Source: Phaeoceros laevis
Taxonomy: Eukaryota > Anthocerotophyta > Anthocerotopsida > Notothyladales
Direction of reading: 5' to 3'
Length of the DNA: 64,000 nt
Assembly (NCBI GenBank): GCA_049999765.1
Contig: JBNGIQ010009433.1
Coordinates: 1 to 64,000 of the forward strand
A model generated the notes under the pieces. That model had not been told where the DNA came from, did no database searches, and was given only the letters and a program-made list of their open reading frames with translations. Below are positions 53,648 through 63,436 of the stretch, one piece after another (within the stretch, counting starts at the first letter, position 1; each line of letters begins with the position of its first letter). Both the position numbers and the translations under genes were made by a program.

Positions 53648-54546
53648 TTTCCCTCAAGAGCGAATCTTGCTTGTGCCCTGTTGGCGGCAAAATGCAAAAT
53701 GCTGCTCATCTAGATCTGGGTTGGTTTAACTTACTCATGGAAGGTAACTTGAAACCCTAAACCCTCGCGCTTTACTCATCAGGTCTGTGGTCGAGGGTCG
53801 ACCAGATTGGCAATAGATTCTAGTTTGGTTAACTGAAGCACCACAAACTGGAGGAGAGCGGATGAATGAAGCCTGCGAATGCCCTTGGTCGATGCTTGTG
53901 TCTTCCTTATTATGTGGTCACACAATGTAGAGCAATGACAAGGTAGGTGTTTCCACTCATGTCAACCCTATCTCTTCTTTTTTGCGTTTAATCGGCGCCA
54001 TGACAGCCCTATCTCTCTGAAAAAAGCCCCTCCGCCACACCACATAACCAGCATCTATCTATACTGCTCAGCTTGCACCGAAGGGGAACACCCGAAATCA
54101 AGGAGTCCATGAAACAATTAGTGAATAGCAGTCTCGAAGCAACAGCATTTACAGTATCGACTGCTTTCTTTCACCGATGAAGGGGGGATCCGAAAGGCCC
54201 ATGAAGAGGATGACACCAAACTCACAAAGACCTATTCTAGGTGCACCAGGATACCAGTGTCCAAGGTTATCCCCTCCCTGGATGGATAGTTGTCGGATGG
54301 GAAGGAAGGAAGTTTATTTATCGTGGTTTGGGTATATATCGAACTGTCGCAAAAGCGATGTTCTTCGTTTAGTAGTCTAGATCACAAGTCACGAGAACAA
54401 TTCCGGTTGTCGCACCCATCCAGCTCCAGCAGCCAAGAAATTGGCCCGAAGAATGGTGAATTCACGGCACGTAATGTTTTCGGCCAGACTTGTGGCTGTG
54501 CAAGCTACCATCCTTGGTCCACCTGCAATTGCGCACCACTAACGAG
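53648..54546. other. Divergent promoter interval, F-box and PPR-DYW genes
   Basis: No gene is supported. Upstream DNA for both the minus-strand F-box gene and the plus-strand PPR gene. The region just before 54547 is open in the PPR frame but has no ATG. Confidence 0.4.
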
Positions 54547-57500
54547 ATGCAACAGCAACGGTCATGGACACTATCGGCTGGTGGGCATGCCCATACCTTG
54601 GACCGGAATTTGAACGCGGCCCCTAGGCAATGGATCTACACAAGCTGCAAATTCGTGCCCTGCAGCTGTGTAGCTGCCAAGCTAGGCATACCGGACAATA
54701 GGAGTGCAGTAGAGCGGCAGGAGTTCTTATGGAGGCAGCATTTCTTGGATCCCACATTGTGGTGGGACTGCAGGAAGGACAAGAAGAGCTCCGGCCCTCC
54801 TGACTCCAGGCACAAGGATTCTAAGGAGCCCCTCTGGCTGAACAACTTCTACAAGCCAGATTGGGTAGTACCAGAGTGCCAAGGGTACGGCAATGCTAAG
54901 GCTGTGATCGAACTTTGTGACAATGGGCAGCTAAGTCGAGCAGTTGACGCTTTGACCGTCTTGGCGGACACACAATTTTGTGTAACCACTGATCTCCTGT
55001 ACAGAGTCATCCGGAGATGTGGGGCTGAGAAAAATTTGGTGTTGGGGCGACGACTTGATGATCTCACTGTCAAATGTGGGTACGAATCCAATGCATTTTT
55101 GGGCAATCATATCTTGCGTATGTATGCATGTCAAGGCCGGTTACAGGAGGCGATGCAGGTGTTCACCAGAGTGGCCACACCCAATGCCTTCATGTGGTTT
55201 TCCATTATCTCTGCACAGACTGAATGTGGAAAACCTAGGCAGGCCATTCAACTGTACCATGAGATGCGAAGGTCAGGTTTGAAGCCGGACAGTCACGTTT
55301 TTGTGGCAGCTCTGAAAGCCTGTGCAAGTGCCGCAGATTTGGAGTCTGGAAAGCAGGTGCATTCTGATGTTTTGGAGAGTGGCACTCAGCCTAACACTTT
55401 TGTTTGCAACTGCCTGGTGGATATGTATGCAAAATGTGGGGAACTGGGAGATGCACGCAGGGTGTTTGACAGTATGGCCACAAGGGATGCAGTGACATGG
55501 AATGCCATGATAAATGGGTATGCTGAGCATGGGCTCGGCCCCGAGGCGCTCACTCTATATGCAAGGATGGAGCAGGAAGGCCTCATTTTAGCAGACAACG
55601 TTACACTCGCTTGCCTCTTAAAGGCTTGTGCAGGTGCAGGTGCTGGTGCTCTACAACAGGGCAGACAACTGCATTCACAGATTGTGGAAAGAGGAATAAT
55701 TGAAGGTGACGTAGTAATGGGCACCAGTCTGGTTAACATGTATGTGAAGTGTGGCAAATTGGACGATGCACGCAGGGTGTTTGACAGTCTTGCCGCAAGG
55801 GATGCTGTGACATGGACAGCCATGATAAATGGATATGCTGAGCACGGGCTCGGTCAGGAAGCCATTACTTTGTATGCAAGGATGGAGGGGGAGGGCCTGA
55901 TTTTAGCAGACAGTGTCACATTTGCTTGCCTCCTGAAGGCCTGTGCTAGTGCGGGTGCTCTAAAACAGGGCAGGCAGCTGCATTCACAGATTGTGGGAAG
56001 AGGACTACTTCAAGGTGACATAGTAGTGTGCACCTCCCTAGTAGACATGTATGCGAAGTGTGGCAAATTGGACGATGCCCGCATGGTGTTTGACAGTATG
56101 GCCACAAGAGATGCAGTGACATGGAATGCCATGATAAATGGGTATGCTGAGCATGAGCTTGGTCTCGAGGCCCTCATCTTGTACGCAAAGATGGAGCAGG
56201 AAGTCCTGATTTTAGCAGATAGTGTTACATTTGCCTGCCTCCTGAAGGCTTGTGCAAGTGCTGGTGCTCTACAACAGGGCAGGAAGCTGCATGCGCATAT
56301 TGTAGAAAGACGACTCCTTGAAGCTGACATAGTAGTGGGCAACTGTCTGGTAAACATGTACGCAAAGTGTGGCAAATTAGGTGATGCACGCATGGTGTTT
56401 GACAGTATGGCCACAAGGGATGAGGTGACATGGACTGCCATGATAAATGGGTATGCTGAGCATGGGCTCAGCCTGGATGCGCTTGCTTTATATGCAAGGA
56501 TGGAGCAGGAATGCCTGATTTTAGCAAACAGTGTCACATTTGCTTGCCTCCTGAAGGCTTGTGCAAGTGCTGGTGCTCTACAACAGGGTAAGCAGCTACA
56601 TTTTCAGATTGTGGAAAGAAGACTACTTGAAGGTGACATAATAGTGGGCACCTCTCTGGTGGACATGTATGCAAAGTGTGGCAAATTGGACGACGCACGC
56701 ATGGTGTTTGACAGTATGGGCACAAGGGATGTCGTAACATGGAATGCTATGGTAAACGGGTATGCTGAGCATGAGCTTGGTGAGGAGGCGCTTATTTTGT
56801 ATGAAAGGATGGAGGAGGAACTCCTGATTTTAGCAGACAGTGCTACATTTGCTTGCCTCCTGAAAGCTTGTGCAAGTGCTGGTGCTCTACAACATGGCCG
56901 GCAGCTGCATTCACAGATTGTGGAAAGAGGGCTACTTGAAGGTGACATAGTAGTGGGTAACTGTCTCGTAAACATGTATGCAAAGTGTGGGAAATTGGAC
57001 GATGCACAAATGGTGTTTGACAGTATGGCGACAAGAGATGCAGTTTCATGGAATGCCTTGATAAGTGGTTATGGTACAAATAATGAAGGCCACAAGGCCA
57101 TAGCCTGTTTTGAAGAGATGATGCTGGCTGGCGTTCAGCCTGATGACACCACGTTTAGGTGCCTTCTTGTAGCATGCAGTCATGAAGGGCTGGTGAGGAG
57201 GGGTCAACAGTATTTTGATGCCATGGTGAAACAGCATGGCCTCAACCCCACTGTTGAGCATTACAATTGCATGGTTGATCTTCTTGGGCGGGCAGGCCAT
57301 CTGGCTGAGGCAGTGAAGATGCTGTTGTCAGTTGAGTGCAAAACCAACGCTGTTGGGTTGATGTCGTTGCTGAATGCCTGCAAGAGTCATAGGGATATAG
57401 AGCTGGGAACGTGGTGTTTTGAAAGTTTTCTTGATCTGGATCCTCAGAACGCCAGTGCATATGTCCTCATGGCCAGTATGTACGCAGAGGTGGACAGGTG

Positions 57501-57954
57501 GGCGGATGTAGATAGAATTGAAAGGTTGAGAAAGTTGGCAGGAGCTAGCAAGAAAGCTGCAGTGGCAGGCATTGAGGTGAACAAGCAGGTGCACACATTT
57601 GTTGTGGGAGAAGAAAGAGCTGACATCTCAGGCAAGGTACGGAGCACAAATGTACGATTGAAAGAGGAAGGGAACCATGTACCATATACCAAGATGGTGT
57701 TGAAACCACTGTCTGAGAAGGAGAAGGAAGATGAACTGTGCGGGCATGCTGAGAAGCTAGCTCTAGCGTATGGTCTCTTAAACACTCCCGATGGCGCGCC
57801 TCTGCTGGTAACCAAGAACCTGCGCATGTGCAGGGACTGCCATTCTTCCACAGAGATTATGTCAAGGGTTGAAAGGAGGGACATCGTTGTACGGGACGCA
57901 TACCGTGTGCATCGATTCGAGGCAGGGTCCTGTAGCTGTAAGGGTCGACATTGA
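54547..57954 (+). CDS. PPR-DYW RNA-editing-type protein with atypical terminus
   Basis: Single exon, 1135 aa from the first in-frame ATG (54547). A ~250-residue N-terminal region is followed by PLS repeats, including six near-identical ~103-aa units (RRVFDSMATRDAVTWNAMIN ... CLLKACASAGALQQGRQLHS ... LVNMYAKCGKLDDAR). E/E+ domains follow (TTFRCLLVACSHEGL, NCMVDLLGRAGHLAEA). The PG-box site reads AAVAGIEV rather than PGxSWIE. The DYW deaminase keeps HAEK (HxE) and CRDCH zinc motifs, then VHRF and CSC, but ends KGRH instead of DYW. Such proteins bind organelle transcripts through PPR codes and deaminate C to U; some clades with altered termini are linked to U-to-C editing. Which direction applies here is unknown. 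A truncated relative of the N-terminus is at 61535-61858. Confidence 0.9.
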   Translation: MQQQRSWTLSAGGHAHTLDRNLNAAPRQWIYTSCKFVPCSCVAAKLGIPDNRSAVERQEFLWRQHFLDPTLWWDCRKDKKSSGPPDSRHKDSKEPLWLNNFYKPDWVVPECQGYGNAKAVIELCDNGQLSRAVDALTVLADTQFCVTTDLLYRVIRRCGAEKNLVLGRRLDDLTVKCGYESNAFLGNHILRMYACQGRLQEAMQVFTRVATPNAFMWFSIISAQTECGKPRQAIQLYHEMRRSGLKPDSHVFVAALKACASAADLESGKQVHSDVLESGTQPNTFVCNCLVDMYAKCGELGDARRVFDSMATRDAVTWNAMINGYAEHGLGPEALTLYARMEQEGLILADNVTLACLLKACAGAGAGALQQGRQLHSQIVERGIIEGDVVMGTSLVNMYVKCGKLDDARRVFDSLAARDAVTWTAMINGYAEHGLGQEAITLYARMEGEGLILADSVTFACLLKACASAGALKQGRQLHSQIVGRGLLQGDIVVCTSLVDMYAKCGKLDDARMVFDSMATRDAVTWNAMINGYAEHELGLEALILYAKMEQEVLILADSVTFACLLKACASAGALQQGRKLHAHIVERRLLEADIVVGNCLVNMYAKCGKLGDARMVFDSMATRDEVTWTAMINGYAEHGLSLDALALYARMEQECLILANSVTFACLLKACASAGALQQGKQLHFQIVERRLLEGDIIVGTSLVDMYAKCGKLDDARMVFDSMGTRDVVTWNAMVNGYAEHELGEEALILYERMEEELLILADSATFACLLKACASAGALQHGRQLHSQIVERGLLEGDIVVGNCLVNMYAKCGKLDDAQMVFDSMATRDAVSWNALISGYGTNNEGHKAIACFEEMMLAGVQPDDTTFRCLLVACSHEGLVRRGQQYFDAMVKQHGLNPTVEHYNCMVDLLGRAGHLAEAVKMLLSVECKTNAVGLMSLLNACKSHRDIELGTWCFESFLDLDPQNASAYVLMASMYAEVDRWADVDRIERLRKLAGASKKAAVAGIEVNKQVHTFVVGEERADISGKVRSTNVRLKEEGNHVPYTKMVLKPLSEKEKEDELCGHAEKLALAYGLLNTPDGAPLLVTKNLRMCRDCHSSTEIMSRVERRDIVVRDAYRVHRFEAGSCSCKGRH

Positions 57955-58845
57955 GCGAGAAGGAAAAATGTCAACTGAAGGGAGGCGGGGCTGGGAGGGC
58001 ATGGCGCGACTGCTCGGCCTAGAAGGCCAGCGGATCTCAAGCGAAGGGCTGGCAGGAGGACAGTTACCAGCGCCCAGCAGCTCTGTACTTGCAGACGCTG
58101 GCAGGGGAACCGTCACCAGCACGCATCAGCACCAGCTCCTCCCTTCACCTTTACCAGCACAGCGGTAGCTCCGTCCAGCCTTAGGGCTACTGCTCCTGCG
58201 CCGCTGCTGCTGCTGAGCTTGATCTCCAGGCGGACCCCAAAGACTTCAGGCATTTGCATGTCTGGAGGATATCTTCTTCACTGTGAAGGTGTGAAGGTTT
58301 TTGGTGATGTGTGCATCTGATGCACTGCCAGTGCTGAGTTCTTACGAAATACAGGACAGTTAATGTTCGAGCGCTGTGCTACTGCAGCTTCTGTTCAGTT
58401 TTCTGGTTGAAGAAGAGGGGCTTGATAACAGGACCTTCTGCAACTTTCATGACTTTTCGTGGCTTCTATACTCGGAGGTACTGCAGCCTGCTTCACACTA
58501 TGACTTTTTATTTGATTGAAGGTGTAGGCTTTTTGGGTCTGGTGACATGCAGGCTAGCTATCGGGACTGACCCCAGGAATTTCTTACCTTTCAGGCTGTT
58601 GAACACGATTGTCTGAAGATAGAGCAAAAGAGATTGTCTGTAATGCTCTTGAGATAGAGACGGAGTTTCTGAGTGAGACACTCTCTCATACGACAAGGAG
58701 CTAAGGATCCCGGACAGCTTCTGTCATTCTGGCGAGCTCCCCAGTCGGGCTTGGCAGCTTCTGTGCCCCCTTAGCCTGGCACGCATATGTTTAATCTGCT
58801 GAAGGCCCACTACTTTATTAGGTTCCATTCCGGTGCCTGCATTCC
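57955..58845. other. 3' flank of the PPR-DYW gene
   Basis: No gene seen. It presumably includes the 3' untranslated region. Confidence 0.4.
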
Positions 58846-59100
58846 ACAGCATTGTATTTTCTAAATAGAAAGTATTGGAAACCCCACCAAAGTAAGCATG
58901 CTGTGGCCTGAACCTTCTAAACCTAACCTGCTTGCTTTCAATTCCACTGTCCTAAAATAGGTTACAAGCTGGCTATATACATTCAAGTGCAGCCGGCCTC
59001 TATCACCATTTTATGAAATCAACACTCCATGACATTTAGCCACCCGTGGGCATCAATCGCACATCCATAGCGACATCCATAGCGACATACATGGTGCACC
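58846..59100 (+). repeat. Repeat shared with 62130-62390
   Basis: ATTCCACAGCATTGTATTTT, CATGCTGTGGCC, CCTAAAATAGGTTACAA and GGGCATCAATCGCACATCC occur in the same order here and at 62130-62390, with small indels. The copies lie 3' of the PPR-DYW gene and 3' of its truncated relative respectively. Confidence 0.85.
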
Positions 59101-59133
59101 AAGATACCATACATGGTGCACCAAGATACCGTT

Positions 59134-59600
59134 CAATCGGAGACCGTGTTTAATGACTCCTCTTAGTAGAATGAATCAACATCATGAAATCGGAGACCGT
59201 GTTTAATGACTCCTCTTAGTAGAATGAATCAACATCATGAAATGGGAGACCGTGTTAAATGACTACTCTTAGTAGAATGAATCAACATCATGAAATGACT
59301 ATACGTTCGGCTACCAGGTTCCATGCGTGACCGGCCCCACCACTCCTCAGTGACCCATGGACTCCAAATGGACTCCAAAAACGTATTGCATAGCACTTAA
59401 AGTGAATCAACATCATGAAATGACTATACATTCAAACATTTGTTTTCTCAGTTCTCCTTGACAATGGAGCAAATGCCTATATATGGTGGATATGGGATAT
59501 GTGTAAGCAACTTATTGACTAGGTACTTCTCGATTCTCCTTGACAGTGGAGTAAACGCCTATATATGGTGAATATGGGACGTGTTTTTGTAAGTAAGTAT
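59134..59600 (+). repeat. Tandem repeats (53-bp x3, then ~80-bp x2)
   Basis: A 53-bp unit (GGAGACCGTGTTTAATGACT, TAGTAGAATGAATCAACATC) is repeated three times from about 59134 to 59295. At 59440-59600 a ~80-bp unit (TTCTCCTTGACARTGGAG, GCCTATATATGGTG) is repeated twice. A related piece, GAATCAACATCATGAAATGA, recurs at 59404. Confidence 0.85.
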
Positions 59601-59851
59601 GTAAGCAGCTGATTGACATAAGATCTCAAATGAGTTCTTCATAAACTCCTTTGAGTCATGAGCAAGATTCGAAAAATAAATACAGAAGAGGTATACGAAT
59701 GGTTTATAAACTAGTACACGTACACTCAAGTCAATTGTATGTTGGTTCTTTGAATCATATATGATCAATAATGAACAAGATTCTAAACTTTTTTTTGTCA
59801 ATGACATGACCTATACCTCGCTCGAAAGTTTCTTACCTAAATTTCTTACCT

Positions 59852-60455
59852 ATGATGCATATGGAAGCCATTGATATGTCACCTCATGTAGAAGATGGAA
59901 CCTATGTTGGACAACTTGATGAAATTCAATCTAGTATGGTTGATTGGCTGTTACTTAGGTTACCTAGGTTAAGAGCTGGTATGAGATCCAATATCATGAG
60001 AGGTATTAATGAGCGAAACAATCCACAAGACCATGCTTTCTTTGCTCTTGTACAATCAGGTAATTTTTCTTGTGTGTTACAAATTAAAGCCCTGTGTAAT
60101 ATATAGAATTAATGTTGAAGATTGGAAGAGTTTACGATTTTTTACAAAAAAAATTAATAACTTTCATTTTTCAAACTTGTCAGAGCTCAATAGACTTCAA
60201 AATGATTTGGTATCATCTTCAAATATCGAGGCTGATCATTATGCAGAAGAAGATGAAGTAGATTGTTCTATCCGTCTTTCACCATTCGAGCGAAACAGCA
60301 AAATAAAGCGTGGAAGGTCGTGCAAGCATTTCTTTCATCCCGATTGCATTAAGAAGTGGATGGATCAAAGTGAATCAGACAACCTCAAGACTTGTCCTAT
60401 ATGTAGAGGTCCACTTTACGAAAACACTGGATCAAGTTTAAGCATTGAAGAATAG
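59852..60455 (+). CDS. RING-H2-like protein lacking one zinc-ligand Cys
   Basis: Two exons, 59852..60059 and 60184..60455, give 159 aa; the 124-nt intron is phase 1. The C-terminus reads as a RING-H2 finger with CKHFFHPDCIKKWM, then CPICRGPL, so six or seven ligands are present. The first pair is CSIR where CxIC is expected, so the second Cys is Arg (CGT, one base from TGT). RING-H2 proteins are E3 ubiquitin ligases; loss of a ligand probably weakens folding. The N-terminus has no recognised domain. The gene sits in AT-rich repeat DNA and may be a degenerate copy or the 3' part of a longer gene. Confidence 0.55.
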
Positions 60456-61534
60456 TACGCTCTTTACCTGGTAAGTCGCAGACATGGTGGCGATTCCCTT
60501 GTGGAGTTGGTATAGCGCAGCTTTTCACTACTACTACTCTCCTAGAGATGGGGACCACAAGCGTGAGTGAGGAGGAGCAACTCTTTGTAAACTACTACTA
60601 TTACTCTCCTAGAGATGGGGACCACAAGCGTGAGTGAGGAGGAGATGATCTGTTTTCCTAAGGTGGAGGCCACATTGTCAAGTGTGAGTAACTTAAAGGA
60701 GGAGCTGAGTGAGGAGGAGCTGATCCGCTTGAAATCCTAAGGTGGAGTAGCTAGACGGTGCCCCTTCATAGCCCTTTTTTTTTTAAGGGAAGTATGCAAG
60801 GGAATTATTAAACGCGCTGCACTCGTAACGGTTATTTAACTTGTTTTAAAGTATCATTTGGCCAAAAATTTTTAGCAGCATATAGTTTGAGCATGAATCC
60901 CTATCATGGTTGGAACAATAGGTCTAATACTAATATTAGTGTGGCTGATGGTATGTTAAATATTTTGAAAAACTTATGAGATCTAGAGACATTCATAGAC
61001 TTATAAACTTGTGAAGACTTGTTTTATTGAATCTGCGTTTTATGTCAACCTTTTTTTCGATAAACTTGTTTTATTGAATCTGCGTTTTATGTCAACCTTT
61101 TTTTCGATAAATTCCGATATGTACAAAATAGCAGAACTTTTTTGATACCTCTTCCTCCATGGCCCAAGTAGAGTGATTCCCCGGTGGAGTCGTCCAAGTG
61201 TGTCTTCTTCCATTACTATTACTATAACAATTATAGTGTGGATCAGTTCTCACTGCTCATTACCATCTGCAATATTCCCTCCCTGCCACCGTAGTAGGTG
61301 TAGTAGGCTTATGAGACCCACCATGGTGTGCTTGGCTTGCTTTGGAATGTTTCGAACATTGGAACGCTTCAAGTGCATGTGGTGGATTCATTCTGAGCAC
61401 GTTATCAATATGAATGAATGAATGAGTGAGTGCACATCGGGTGCACATCAATAGTCTTGGATGCCAAACAGCTGGTGGCCATAACCCGCTAAACTCTACA
61501 ACTGCTGAAAAACCTGCAATCGCTCCATCTACAA
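60456..61534. other. Repeat-rich spacer with SINE-like tails
   Basis: At 60495-60540 GTGGAGTTGGTATAGCG followed by a TAC run matches the tail of the SINE-like elements; a weaker relative lies near 61178-61210. A ~37-bp unit (GAGATGGGGACCACAAGCGT) is repeated at about 60545 and 60610. A 46-bp unit (TTTTATTGAATCTGCGTTTT) is duplicated at 61021-61115. No gene is supported. Confidence 0.6.
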
Positions 61535-61858
61535 TTGCGTACCACCAACGGGATGCAACATCAGCGGTTTTGGACGCCAACAGCTAGGGGGCAGGCCCAA
61601 ACCCTCGAGCTGGAGCGGCGTTCGAATGTGCCTCCGAGGCAATGGGCTCACACGAAGCACACATTCGAGCCCAGCAGCTGGTTACCAGCCGAGCTAGGCA
61701 TACCGGACAACAGTAGTCCGGTAGAGCGGCAAGAGCTGTTGTGGAGGCAGTATTTCTTGGACCCCTCATGCCTGCGCAAGACACACCCTGACTGGGTGGA
61801 TGAGCAGTTGGCTGTCTTGGACAAGCGGGTTGGACGGTCTGCTCAGCCTACTGTATAA
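61535..61858 (+). pseudogene. Truncated N-terminal copy of the PPR-DYW gene
   Basis: The frame QLRTTNGMQHQRFWTPTARG ... PPRQWAHTKHTFEPSSW ... AELGIPDNSSPVERQELLWR QYFLDP parallels residues ~1-75 of the gene at 54547 (LRTTNEMQQQRSWTL, APRQWIYTSC, AKLGIPDNRSAVERQEFLWR). After FLDP it diverges and stops at TAA 61856-61858. All PPR, E and DYW coding sequence is missing. Homology resumes in the 3' flank (62130-62390), so this is a deletion derivative of the whole locus. Confidence 0.75.
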
Positions 61859-62378
61859 TGGAGAACCACACGACACTTGCGATTGGTCCTGGCCTCCATA
61901 GCGGCTGCGATCAGCCGATCACGGCGGCTGCAGCTGGCTGTGGCCTTGACGGCAATCGCGATGGCCGTTTTGCAGCTGGCGGCGTCCACTTCCGCCGCTG
62001 AGGAGCCATCGCCGGACTTCTGCGTCGCCGTCGACGATAGCGGCGTCTGGTGCAAGACGGTGGCGTGCAACATAAGGCCTCCTGGATGGCTCATTTCGTT
62101 GTATCGGTGAGTTCGGTAATGGGGTTATATTCCACAGCATTGTATTTTCTATATAGAAAGTATTGGAAACCCCACCAAAGTAAAGCATGCTGTGGCCCGA
62201 ACCTTCTAAAAACCTAAGCTGCTTGCTTTCAATTCACTCTTTCTCGCGGTCCTAAAATAGGTTACAACATGGCTATATACATTCAAGTGCACCCGGCCTC
62301 TACCACCATTTTATGAAATCAACACACCAGGACATTTAGCTACGCGTGGGCATCAATCGCACATCCATAGCGACATAC
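61859..62378 (+). repeat. GC-rich insert then repeat shared with 58846-59100
   Basis: 61870-62110 is GC-rich (CAGCTGG, GGCGGC-like runs), with no counterpart at the intact PPR locus. 62130-62390 is the second copy of the 3'-flank repeat. Confidence 0.6.
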
Positions 62379-63436
62379 ATGGCGCAGCAGGAGGTGGAGG
62401 TGAAGGAGCGGCAGTTGCTGGTGGACCTCATTTCCGCGGAGGGTTTGAAGCAGGTGCGATGGTTCGGGAAGAGGATGAACCCCTGCGCCATAGCGTGGGT
62501 GCACTCCAGTAACTAGAGCGCCGAAAGGCCGTACCGGTCCCCGAGGCCACCACCGCACACCGGAAAGGAGGGCGTAACCCACTCTGGCACCAGAGGGTAG
62601 TCTTTACTCTGAAGGAGACTCAGCTCAAATGCCTTCCGGGGGACGTCGGACCCGTCCTCTCCATCGCGGTCATGCACGTCGGCACATTCACAGGGCCGAC
62701 GAGGCTAGGGTACGTCAACATCCCCATTTGGGAGCTTCTCGAGCATCTGAAGACGGCGGCGGCGGCGGGCGTAGCGCTTCCCAAAGTGTCGATCGTGAAG
62801 CATCTTCTGCGGCGGTCTGGGCGGCGTCAGGGCGTGGTCAAGTTTGCAGTCACCTTGTGGCCGCGGCTACAGGAGGAAGTGACGACGGAACCTGGTGGCA
62901 CCGGAGAAATGCATGATATGGAAGCGCACTCGAAGGTGGCGACGCCACTTTATTACCCACCTGTTCACTTCACTTGGGACCTTGAGCCTGAGCAGCAGCA
63001 AGAGGTCCCTCGTTACCCCCACATGCGACTTGGTCTGGGGACTCCCCCAAATACGCCACTGCAGGTGCCGGTTCGATACGCAGGGCCTGTTGTGCGGGCT
63101 CGCCCAAGTGGGCCGGCCTTGAAGCCGGCGAGGAGGGCATCAGGGCTCATGAGCTCGGGGTCAGGCGCCGTGGCCGGTTTCGGCTCTGGATCTTTCACCG
63201 GGACGAAGTTGGACTCGGCTAAGGTGTTCGATGGGAGCTATTGCAACGACTTCGGCAGCTTCAATGGTGGATGTGACGACAGCGGCTACTTCAGCTTGGA
63301 TATCCATGCTGGATGTGGTAGCAATACCATCTCAACACCAGATCTTTCGGTGGTGGAGATAACAAGTACTGATACACAAATTGGGGGTCTCATTTTTTTT
63401 TGGATGCTTTTTGACCGTACAAAAAGGTCTCGGTAA
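62379..63436 (+). pseudogene. C2-domain protein (SRC2-like) with a frame break
   Basis: ATG 62379 opens MAQQEVEVKERQLLVDLISA, EGLKQVRWFGKRMNPCAIAW and VHSSN, then TAG near 62514. The C2 domain resumes one base out of frame: KGGRNPLWHQRVVFTLKE, CLPGDVGPVLSIAVMHVG and LGYVNIPIWELLEHL. A C-terminal Pro/Gly/Ser-rich tail then runs to TAA at 63434-63436. Plant SRC2-like C2 proteins are membrane-associated Ca2+/lipid-binding stress factors. The calcium-binding Asp residues are largely missing (WFGKRMNPCAI where many have DPY). The start ATG lies inside the repeat shared with 59085, so the 5' end may be rearranged. A single-base sequence error is possible. Confidence 0.55.

Noticed and set aside
55273-57594. 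Many minus-strand ORFs of 60-175 aa with repeated Cys/His/Pro
   Set aside because: Antisense shadows of the PPR repeats.
59134-59295. CRISPR-like array of 53-bp repeats
   Set aside because: Units are directly adjacent without unique spacers, in plant nuclear DNA; a plain tandem repeat.
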